NCBI GenBank assembly: GCA_018340375.1 | Contig: JAFFJZ010000007.1 | Span: forward strand, 25,828,001-25,892,000 | Length of the DNA: 64,000 nt | Reading direction: 5' to 3' | Source: Gonatopus flavifemur | Taxonomy: Eukaryota; Arthropoda; Insecta; Hymenoptera; Dryinidae | Shown here: one piece after another, positions 22,401 to 34,400 of the stretch | Position numbering within the stretch: position 1 is the first letter of the stretch | Layout: each line of letters starts with the position of its first letter | Notes under the pieces: generated by a model | What the model was told of the DNA's origin: nothing | Databases searched by the model: none | The model's input: only the letters and a program-made list of their open reading frames with translations | Position numbers and translations under genes: made by a program

Positions 22401-25400
22401 TGATGTCGTTTCATCTGTTTGTGAAAGTCGTCAATTTCAAGTTTGCAATTTGTACTCCATATATACAATGAAAAATATTGCGATTGAAACTTGATATTCA
22501 AGAAAAGAATAAAATCTTCATATTATAAATCATGTTTCATATTACGAAATATCAAAGTGAACAGTTTTATGTATAGATGGTCAGTAGAAAAATCCATGTC
22601 TGTTATGGATGCGCGAGTATTGGTTTTTCTCGGGTCGGGTCGGATCGAGTACTCGAGGTTTTCGGGTACCTGAATGTCTGTGGGTTACTTGAAGTTTTCA
22701 AATATTCGAATATCATCGGGTTGTTCGAAATTTTTCGAGTACGGTAAGATTGTCTGGTTATTGAAAAATGTAATATTTAGATTCATTCAGACATTCGCAA
22801 TCAATCGAGTTAATTTAACCCTTATCCGTACAGATCGGGTCTTTTAGGCCCTGGGAATTATATATGCAGTCTCAATATCAATTTATACTAATTATTGCTC
22901 ACAAGGTTTTGGAAAAAAATAATTACAGATGTCGTTTCTACGGGAAAGTGTAGCAGAAGTTGGAATAACAAACAAAGCAACGTGAACGTATAATTCGGGT
23001 CTCCGACGCCCAAGTAATTGAAAAGTTATATGAATAATTGCAACCACAGAAATATTATACCATGCTTGGTGCCTTTCAAGTTTTAAAGATTTTCATTGAA
23101 TTAGATGAAAATAGTTGATTCTATCCAAGAATTTTTCATGTTTTTAACATAACTGTGAATTAAGGGGGTAAACCACTCTACAGGCCGGAAAGAAGAGAAA
23201 ATTTCGGGAATTTCTTCCAAATGAAATTGAACATATCGAAATTTGGTTAAAATGTCTATATTACATAAATATTACAGTAGCGACGCCCGTAAGCGATGTA
23301 AGCGGGCGCCGAAGAAAAACAAATACAAAATTACATACATATGAATATTGAAGTGTGTTTCTAAATTGTTTCAAAGCTGTGGCAACAAAATGATGGCTCC
23401 TCAGTGTTTTTCTCTGGACATTTTTTTTCCGTGGCTGGACAAATAATTCCTGCAAAGTTGAAGATACAAACATAAGCCGAGAAAATTTATATTCAATATG
23501 ATATTAGCTACAGCAGTACGTAGGATTTGGTTTTTATAATGCATCGTTCAATTTTTATTACGATTTTTGAGCGAATTTCGTTTTTCGAATTTTCTTAAAA
23601 AACATGCGATTTTGGTGAGGATTGATTAAGAAAAAACCTACCTACAGCTGTACCTAAAATCATATTCAATCGAAATTTTCTTGGCTTATGATTGCATCTT
23701 CATATTTGCAGAAGTTATTTGTCCGGCCACGGAAAAAAGATGGCCAGGGAAGAACACCGAAGAGTCACCATTTTGTTGGTCACAGCTCTGAACAAATTCT
23801 AAAACACACTGCAATAGTTATATGATAAAGAACTTTTCGCCTGCTTGAGAAGCTCAAATTTCTATGTCTGTTTAGAGAGAGGAAAGGGACTGATTGCAGA
23901 CCGATCATTTCTTCCTTCATTTTATCCTCTAGAGGGAAAATAACCGGGAGGGAAATCAAGACAAATTGGAAAATTAAATAAATTTTGAGCTTCCGGAGTG
24001 GAGCCGCGTCTTGTATCGGTTAGTTGCCGACATTTCGCCATCATTGCAGCTGGCTACTTCAGGGCGGTATGACGGAAGCCAGCTGCAATGATGGCGAAAC
24101 GACGGCAACCAGCCGATACAAGACGCGCTTCCACTCCGGAAGCTCAAAATTTATTTAAATTTGCAAGCCGCGGAAGACCGCACAGCGAATCTTCACTGAA
24201 GCAACTAATCCAAGACAAGGGAAAATATTCCAAAATGAATTTATAAAAATAAAGCATGAAAAGTTAACAAATTTCCAATTTTGTCTCGTTGTATTCTTTA
24301 TATCTCACTATCACGGCCTCTGAAGCCCGCACTGTACGGATTTGTGATGATTTAGGGGGTGACCCGTCTCGGATAGATTATATTCCAACTTCATATTGTT
24401 TGTGATGGAATTGGATGCACATTTTTTTCAGCGTTTTCAATTCAGTAACATCAAGTAACTTGGAAGAGTCGAATAACTTCATCGTATCGGGTAATCCGAA
24501 ACCATCGGGTGACCCGAAAAAGTCGGGTAGGCATTGATATCCGACCTGAAGAAAATCCGACACTCGGGATGGGACGCGCACCCCTAGTGTCCCTCTAACA
24601 TTTACACAATAAAAACAGAATCTCTGGATTTGATTAACACTGAACCCTCATCCTTTATATGGGATCAGAATGATCCCAACTTCAACTTGACTAAATTTGA
24701 CTGAAATTTGAATGGAAGCGCTTAATAAGACCTATGTTGCCGTCTGGTGAGAGTTGAAGGTCTCTACTATATGTTCAATACACTGAGGAAAATGGATGGT
24801 TGCAGTAACCAATTCGTTTGTTAAATATGGTCTAGCCAATTAATTGGTAGTCACAACCAATTATGTGAGTGTCACAATCAATTTTGTTGGTTATGATGAC
24901 CACGTCAAAAAATGCAGTCGGAGCAACCAACGAAATTGGTTGTTACAACCACATAATTGATCATAATAACCAATTAATTGGTTGGACCTTATTTAACCAA
25001 CGAATTGGTTATTGCAGCCATACATTTTTCTCCGTGTGCTATCGTTAATTATTTCCGCGGTTTTTGTAGTTGAATATCAACTTGACCCCATATAAGTGAT
25101 ATCCCACGTAGAAATGCCAGTTTTACGGCGATGGTGACAAACGCATCAATATTGAGATGGTATTGGCTACCAACGGTTGTCTGCCGATTCCGAGTCGGTA
25201 CTGGAACGATGTAATTTCATGTTCTAATCTGGTTTGATGATTAGACTGACCGTTGTTGACCAATTGCCCACCAATGTTGAATCAACAACGGTACAATTTT
25301 AGTAAGCAAGTGTTGTTCTTCAACCCTAAATGGATGCCAAACCAAAGTGAACGAATATTTGTAGTGAACTTGAACCAAAGGTTTGATGATTTTCAAAAAT

Positions 25401-28400
25401 TTTATCATATAACACTTTTGATTTGCACAATGTGAAAATCTTATATTGTTCGATGCACGATTGAACTCCGGAAAATATTATGAAATAAAATAATTTTGTA
25501 GAGAATGGCATTATTATTGACGGAATAATGAACTACGTAAGTAGCCGACAATCTTCAGTATGTTTTTCGTTAGATATCACCATGAGTTCATGCACGGAGC
25601 GAAATGTATGGCTGCAATAACCAATTCGTTGGTTAAATAAGGTCCAACCAATTCATTGGTTATCATGGCCAATTATGTGGTTGTAACAAGCAATTTCGTT
25701 GGTTGCTCCGACTGCATTTTTTGACGTGGTCATCATAACCAACAGAATTGATTGTGACCATATTTAACCAACGAATTGGTTACTGCAACGACCCATTTTT
25801 CTCAGTGTGAGCATCGATTGATCCCCGACGCACTAAAGACTTACAAATGCATTGAAGTTCAAAAGAATTCTTGTTTAATGGAGAAATGTATTCTACTAGT
25901 ATGTAACTCGATATAATAGTTTTCGCGTCAGGATCTATACATGGCGTATGTGCCTGAATATCTGATTTCATATGAATGTACGCAAGAAGGTTCTAAATTT
26001 TGAAAAAACATCGGTTGCAAATATTGAATTGATCTCGGTAACCGGTGGTTAGCGACGGTTGGTGGTCGTTACTGGATCGGAGTTATTTTGCGTTATCATT
26101 TCGCAGTTCGACCAACGTTGGCTGCCTACGGTTGTACACTGGCAGTCTGTATCGAATCGGTACTGAGTCATTCGTCAATCTCTACGTGAGATGTCATTTT
26201 TAAAAGGTACCAGTGATGAGGGTTAAGACATTATAAAGTGTTTTCATTACTTCTGGCCACCAGTCAGTTTTCTATCAAATGAAATCACTCAGAAACCAGA
26301 CTTGGGGAGAATATGTGTGGCTCAATTGCAGATTAGTTTGTCGGCTCGCAATATGTACACTTGAAACTAGATAACTAATATACATGAAAACTGACAAAGA
26401 CAGTCGTTATCAGAATCCGATTAATGGTTGATTATCAAGGAAAGTTAGAGAATTTTCAATCATAATTTCTGTACAAATCTCACTCAGAATAGTTGGGGCT
26501 TGACTAACGACTGTTCACTTCCTTCGCCAGGGTGGGAGGTTGAAAAATATTGCAAAATTTGATACAACTATTAGAGGAAGAAGTATTTCAATCTTATATA
26601 TTCTTACAGGATTGGATCCAGCGGGTCCATTGTTTAATTTTGTCGGGGTCCATCTTTCTCGCAGTGATGCTCGTTTTGTCGATATCATACACACGGATTA
26701 CGGGATTTATGGTATCGCTCAATCGTCAGGTACGGTTGATTTTTTCCCGAACGGTGGTTACCGAGTGCAACCTGGTTGTCCCAAAAATGCCAGCGTATAC
26801 AGTGACGAAGGTAAATATTCAGTTGCTTTCTACAAGATGGAGTAAAATCGAATATTGATATTTCGTTGATATTTCGTATCTTTTCCTGATAAAAAATGAC
26901 TTGAGTTTTTTGTCAAGCGTGAGGATATACACAGAGAGAAATGTATTTGGAAAGATTACCATTTCATTCGTAAACTAGAACTATTCGGAAAAATCAGACA
27001 ATAATTTATAGCATAACTACTAATCATTGCCAGCTGTGATGGTAAGAATCCAACTTAATCTCGATTTTTACCATCACAACTGGCAATGATTAGGAGTTAT
27101 ACTATAAATTATTGTCTGGTTTTGCCGAATAGTTCTAGTTTACGAATGAAATGGTCATTTTTCCAAATACATTTCTCTCCGTGTATAGATTGAATCAAAC
27201 TCTAGCCAATGTACTGACGCCCTTCACAGCACAGACTTATGAAAGGTTCTTGAGGGAGGCTTAGTTCCATTAATTATTTTGAGGTGGAAATAATGTAAGA
27301 ATCAGTTTGAAAGTTTGCAAATTTATTATCAAAACATTCAAGTTGAAGAAGAATTCCTTCATCAACTTTATTTTCGAAATGGCGGACCACACGGCGATTT
27401 TTCGGAAAATTTTAGAAGTCTGCATCAAAAATGATGGTCGCAATTCTCATCTAAAACAAAAAAAAACAAAACAAAATAGTTTCTTGAAATTAACATCATG
27501 TTCCTCGGGATGAACTTCAATCTAGTTAAATTTATACACTTTTTGAAACTAGATTCACGTTCATGTCGAAAAAAATGATTTTCATTTCAAGAAACTATTT
27601 TGTTTTCTTTTGTTTCAGATAAGAATTGCGGCCGTCATTTTCGACGTAAATTTCAAAAAGGATCTCAAAGATTACCTGGCAGGTTCGTAATTCTGAAAAA
27701 ATTGATTGAAAAACTTTTTTATAAACTTGAATGTGTTTATGATAAATTCAAAGAGTTTCAGAGAAATATTAACATTATTTCTACCACAAAAAAAATTTGT
27801 GAGATACTGCCTTTCTAATTGGTATGTGCCCTTTGAGATATTTTGAAATCCTGGTTCAAAATGCCAGTTTGAAACAGATTGGATCAAAAATTGTTCCTCA
27901 CTGTTTCAAAGCGGTTTTTATGCATGCACTATATATCACGATATATCCCATGTAACACAGAATATTCTGAGAATATTCTCACAACGTCCGTAAAACGTAC
28001 TGTATCGAATATTCTTACAAAGAGCGTAGAAGCTTCGTAAATATTCATGGATGATTCTGAGAACATTTGAATGGGACTGTTTCGAATATTCTAGGAACGT
28101 TCGTACAATATGCGTACAAAGTTTGTAGGGAGATTGATAAGCAGCGCATGCGCAAGCATCTTAATGACATGAATTCAGTCATGGCGGATAATGTTGTTGA
28201 CAGGCTACAGACCCTTGGATAATATATTATTTTAATTTGTATTTGGGGAATGAGAAATTCATAAATGTGCATTTTAATATCCCGAATGTTTTGAGAGCGT
28301 TATGCGTGAAAAATAATCTTCAAAAGTGTAATAATATTTGAAGAAATATCGTATATATTATAATGGCTTGTTGTGGTCATAAGTATCTGACCCATCCATG

Positions 28401-31400
28401 TGAATCCATGATATTGCTAAGAATCCATGATGACAGATGTTTATTGATTGAAAGAATTTATTGTGAATGAATTTTCGGTTACATGCAGAAGTTATATTGG
28501 CAGGAATTTCTATTTTAACAGCATTTTTTAAAAATATTCCCACAATATTCATGGCATAATATTCTGAGAATATTTGAAACAGTCTCATTCAAACATCCTG
28601 AGAATGTGCGTAGAATATATTCGCACGTAATAACCCAAGCAGCACCAGAATATACTATGAACGTTCTTCGAATATTCGAAATATGTTCTATGCACATTCG
28701 AATGAGACCGTTCTATAGGTGCTATGCATATTTATCGAACGTATGTAAGCGGATATACGACAGCACGTTGATTGAACGTCGATTGAATGTATATCGTAGA
28801 TTTCGAATGTACTGCGTACGTTCTAAGTATATTTAAAACAGTCTCATTCGTACATTCTACGAACATTTCCACTTCGTATATACTTTGAAATTCTGTTGCT
28901 GCTTGGGAAGAATCTCCTTAGAATATTCGAATATCCTCAACGTATATTCTCAGAACATTCTCAGAACTTCTTGTGCTATCTGGGATATGTATAATCAGTA
29001 AAATTTATATATATGTAACAGGGTTTTTTTTTTTAATTTTATGAAATATCGATCCACACTTGATACAACGTTCATAAAAGATCTCGACACCATCAAATAT
29101 ATCGCCCAACACTAAACATTCACAGATAACAGACTTAAATGTAATTTAAATGGTTTATATGAAATTTAGGTATGAAGATTGTATATGACTTCTATCATAT
29201 ATAATTATATGAATTCTTCATATATAACTGCATATATTATTGTACCTTAGTAGTACCACAATTTTGTGTACATACCATGAACGTTCTTAGTACATACAGG
29301 GTGTCCCAGAAGTCATCTCCCGGACTACAGGTGTATTTTGCAGCCAAAATACAATTATTTCCTGTGGGAAAAATTTTTTCTAGGCTTAGTTTTTGAGATA
29401 TGAGCATTTGTAGCTTCTTTTTTCAAATCCAAATCATTGGAAAGGATTGTGTGCTACATACTTGACGTCAATACAGTGAGGCCAGAATGGAGGGCGAGGA
29501 CCGTCGAGGCTATCCTCTCTCCGTTACTCAAACGTACACGAAATTTGATTGTGTGCGTACCAGAAAAGGACCGCAGGGGGAATGTAACGCAGAGAGGGTA
29601 GCCTCGATAGTCCTTGCCCTCCATTTTGGCATTATTGGGTCAACACCATTTGCTAAGTTGGAAAACGACGGATCTCTGGAGAGAAAATTCAACTATGTTA
29701 TCTTCCTTGGTTTCGGAGCTACAATAATTTGGAGTTGCTGAATTCTGCCCGTGTGGAAATTGATTATTGGCGGCAGTTTGGGCCAAACTAGGCGTCCTTA
29801 TTTCATTTTAGGCCCTGTTTTGGTTGCCCTTATAGGCCCTAGACAGGATTGTCACGCACTCATCTTCAGGGCCTGCACAGTATTCCCAACTTGGGCCCAT
29901 GTAGGATCCCTATGATGAAGCCAATGCAGGCGCTGAAACTAAGACCTTCAGAAGGATATTAAATTGTTGCGAATATTATCAAATTGAATAAATATTGCAA
30001 GGAGAGAATCTCAGGTGGAAACTTCCTCGATTGAAAATTGGGCTATTCAAGGCCCTATCTGTACCCAGACCGCTTTGACTTGAGCCTGAACAGGGCCTGG
30101 AATGTATCGGTTTCCATCTCTACTCAGGTATTCCACCCAACATTACTTTGTTTATACATTATCGGACTAAAAATTAAGATCTTCGGGAGAATACAGGGAG
30201 CCTGACAAGGCCCTATGCAAGCTGTAGTTTCCAAGATCCCCTTGGTGTTTGTCCCAAAAACTGCTAGGGCCCTATGCAAGCTGGTATGCCTAGATTTTCG
30301 AAACGGCCCGGGAAAAAATAATGCGTATATAGTTGTATATGAGCGTATATGATTCATATATGACTCATATATGAACATTTATGAAATACATATGAACATA
30401 TATAAATCTATATGAGATCATATATGAGCATACATGGATTTTGGCCATATATGATCAGGTATGAATGAGACTGTACATGGCCATATGTAATCATATCCAA
30501 TCATACATTATCATATACATCCATATATGGACAAAAGGTCACAATTTTTTATGAAATGTGATGAAAAACCAAAGGAGAGAAAAGTGAGATCAATGCTGAT
30601 AGATTCCCCACTTCCATATATGACCATATATGAACATATATGGGTCCATATATGGAATTTTTTTTCCCGAGGGGGGAAAACATTGATGATGCAGCTTGGC
30701 CATATAGGCCCCATATGGGTCTTATATGGATGTCCCTGAATTAGAGAAATCAGGCTGAATATCAGCAACCTCACTGAGCCCCTTAGTGGCTAAGGCTAGA
30801 ACATCCTAAGTTTGAATACCCAATATAAGCCCATACGGGGCCTATATTCAAAACAAGACGCCCGGAAAAATTTTCATCCGGGTGATTGGCTGGAAGCCAA
30901 AAAATTTTGAATTGCTATCACTTTGAATTGAGACATGATAGGATACTTTGATTTTTTCCGTTTCTGAACTTAGCTAATGGTGTCAAGTTGAAGTTTGTAC
31001 AACACAATGCTTTTGAGTTATCTCATATCTCAAAAATTAAGCCTCGAAACAAATTTTTTCAACCTGGAAATCATGGCATCTCTGCTGCAGAATACATCTG
31101 TAAAGTCCGGGAGGGTCATTCTGGGACACCTTGTATACAACTTTCAGATGCGAGTTGGGTATGAAAGTCCCGATATGAAATTCTAGAAAGCTTATCTCAA
31201 CTGCACCATCTGTACCGCGTTTCACAGGCGTGTTCTGCAGCAAAAATGCAATGATTTCCTGTTCGGAGAATTTTTTTGCAAGTTTAGTTTTTGAGATATA
31301 AGAATTTTCACATTTTTTTCTAAATTCAAACCATTTAAAAGCAGTGCGTGATACATACTCGGGCTTAACGCCATTCGCTGAGTTGGAAAACGGCGATTTC

Positions 31401-34400
31401 TTGGAAAAAATGGAACCATTCCATCATTGTTCGTTTTGCAGCTATAACAATTCAATGTTACTAAATTCTGATTGACTGGAAACTCAAAACTAGGATGAAC
31501 TATGATAAAATAGTTCAATGTTCCTCCAGAGATTCTCCGTTTTTCAACTTAGCCAGTAATGTCAAGCTCAAGTACGCAGGACACAATGCTATTGAATGAT
31601 TTGGATTTGAAAATCCAGAATACACCTGTGGGATCCGGTTCAAAAATCATTTCACCCCCCTGTATATAACACATATACGGTAGCACCCAAGTTTGATAGG
31701 TTATGTTTTAAGAGTATATTCTGAAGTCGAAATGCAGCGAATCCTCTATTCGGTAACATTTATTCCAATTCAGATTTTGCTACGAATCCAAATCACTTGG
31801 AAGCATTCTCACGTAAACATTTACTAGCCCCACAAGGCTAACCCAGCTCTGACGAACATTGGCGAAGCCATGGCTGGAAGCTGGACTAAAAACTGGAATG
31901 ATTACACCGTTCAAGCAATTAACCAGACTCAAATTGACATCTGAAGCAACGGTGATGAAAGGTTGTCAACGTTAACGTGAGCTCAATTTGATGGTTCTGC
32001 CTTGATTGGCCAATACAAAACTTTTGTTATGTAACCAATGTTGGTTCAATCGTAACCAATGCTGGCACAAACTTGCGCCAACACTGTTCTAACACTTTTT
32101 ATCTTTGTATCGTGAAGATAGGCACGACCAGCACGACATTACCTCTATCGTCAATCAACATTGACTGGATACAAGTCCCCTATGCTTGACCGTCACATTT
32201 GGCCCAAGCCATTGGTGGAATCGTTAAATTTTCATACAACACAAAGCATCTGTGTTGCCAGACAGCACAAAGCTCTTGAACATAACATAACCCACTCAGC
32301 ATGAATATCGAAATAATATTGCTGCAATATTTGTGCTGGGTGGGAAATGTTATATTTCAAAGCAACTAGCTCTCAAAGATGACATATATGTTGTTTTTTA
32401 GACCTTTGTGCTTTCTGGAATGTGCTATGTATTTGAAAGAAATTTCAAATAGCCATTACTTTTAATTGAAAAATAATAGGATAAGTCAATTTCCTCCAGA
32501 GATCCTCCGTTTTCCAACAGCCAATGGCGTCAAGCTCAAGTGTGCAAGACACGATGCTATTGAATGATTTCAAAAAATCTGAAAATATTCATATCTCAAA
32601 AATTAAGTCTCGAATCAAATTTAGCGAACAGAGAATTTGGTACATTTTGGCTGCAGAATATCGCTTAAAAATATAATCTATCCAACTTGGGTCACTTAGT
32701 ATAATGTTTTCTAACTGTGGGAGTTCTTGAAGACATCTCTTAGAAAATCAGACATGTTTCAGTTATCTGTTTCTGCCAGAATATTTGTGGCGTATAGAAA
32801 AGAACATAGCCAACTTCGGATGGATTTTCCGAATAATTTTATGAATCACGATTTTCATTTTGGAAAATGAATAAAATCTCAATTAAATCCTCTTTATAAC
32901 GACCCTTGAATGAAAATTCAGAACATTGGATTTGATTTATGTATTTTTTATTCATCCCAATATCAATTAATACACGGTTAACGAGATATGATTGATACTT
33001 TTGTAACAGAAAATAAAAAACCGTTTATCGGATTGGTGATCATTTGAACAGTTGAGGATATTACCAACAGTATTGATCATTCTTTGACGAAGCAACTTGT
33101 GGAAGGGTTTTTCATATCGAGTTAACGCTTTTTATATCCAAGTCCACCATGGATGATGTTTACGCGTGTTACGGAAAAAAATGTATCGATATAAAGTCCT
33201 GGGTAGGGAATTTGAATGATCATTCTCCTCGCTAGCGAATTTTCATCTCATTTTCTGGATTCCAATTCTCCCTCAAAAAACTGGAAATAAAATCTTCCCA
33301 AGCAGCACAACCACCTACATAGAAGAATTATAGAATATTCTCATCGCATGCATTTGGTACAGCTAAATACGTGCCAAATATCTTCATAGTACATTTACAA
33401 AAATGAATGTTCTATCATGGAATATTTTTAGCTGCACCAAATGAATATAACAAAAATGGCATTTTCACAGTACTTTACGAGCACTTTCGTGTTACTTGAA
33501 GTGGGGAATCCTGATTTCAGCGGTGAGAATAAAAGAATACTGAAATTCATATGTGAGGAGAGAAGCCATTCAAAGTTGAGGCATGTGCATCAGGCAAAGT
33601 TGTTTTCCACAAAAGAAAGATTTATCCGAAAAGATCCTTCGTTGTTGAAGACTCTTTTCTGCGCTGAAAAATTCATGTATTTCGAATGATTCTTCCTATG
33701 AATTCTCTATATCCTTATCACAGTTCTGTACAAATTCATTATAAATATCAAGGATGTATCCAATATTCATTCGCGACGTTAATAAGAAGGAGAATTGGAA
33801 AATATTTTCAAACCGTAACATGAAGTCTTCGGGTCGTTTGCATATCATTTCACTGTTTTATATTGGAAATATATTCCACGATTCTCTACCAAAGAAGTAT
33901 TTCAAAATGTTAACAACTTCTTATGCTTTGTTAGTTGAAAGAAATATTAATTTTACGCTGTTTGTGCACAAAGACAGGTTCTTTATGGTGTTCATGTTTC
34001 ATAAATTCTGTTGGTCTAAATCTTCCGATAAAACAAAGGAACATTAAACCAGTGGATAATCCTTCACATCTCAGAAACCTTCATGCAGATGTTCGCTCTT
34101 CAAATTTCTTGAAGTGGCTATTCGTTCCTTAACCTTGATAACAGTTCTTGTCCGGAGAGATCTTGTAGAAAAGTTTAATGAGATTTCTCAAACGTTCCAA
34201 GTGAACAAATTTTGCAACAATGATAGTGCCAATAGCTGAAATGATTTTATAGTTGATTAAAACATAGAACAATCTGTTCGTTTGTTTTTTTGGCGTATCA
34301 CAAAAATGCTTGAGATATATTTGTGGAGATTGATACTCAATAATTTTCAAGATATTCCAAATGGGGGTTGCCCTGTTTCGAATAGAAAATTTTCAAACTG

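Larger units (their letters stand above)
22604..24590. repeat. Large keyword element (TCGGGT / ACCCGA word) with two nested hairpins
   Basis: The left arm (22604-22750) carries CGGGTCGGGTCGG, TCGGGTTGTTCG and GGGTACC words. The right arm (24450-24590) carries the complement (TCGGGTAATCCGA, GGGTGACCCGAAA). The ends GATGCGCGAGTATTGG and CACTCGGGATGGGACGCGCA are similar. Two unrelated inverted repeats sit between the arms. Confidence 0.6.
29297..31133. repeat. CAGGGTGTCC foldback, copy 1, TA target duplication, with two nested insertions
   Basis: Left end CAGGGTGTCCCAGAAG, right end CATTCTGGGACACCTTG, with TA at 29295-29296 and 31134-31135. The left arm (29297-29747) and right arm (30883-31133) are inverted copies: for example 'TTTTGCAGCC..AAAATAC' on the left, and TAGTTTTTGAGATATGAGC, whose right-arm counterpart is CTCATATCTCAAAAATTAAG. 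The loop is occupied by the element at 29748-30882. Confidence 0.85.

Noticed and set aside
29487..29741. 84-codon frame on the + strand
   Set aside because: It lies wholly in the left arm of the CAGGGTGTCC foldback, and its counterpart in other copies is closed.
30775..30830. tRNA-like segment with TAGTGGCTAAGG and AGTTTGAATACC resembling A and B boxes
   Set aside because: The arms do not pair into a cloverleaf and it lies inside a keyword element. Chance or a worn tRNA-derived fragment.
33441..34350. Cluster of 65-97-codon frames inside the lipase intron
   Set aside because: Frames on both strands overlap, none has a recognisable motif or matching splice sites. The hydrophobic - strand frame at 34129-34350 could be a receptor relic, but nothing confirms it.
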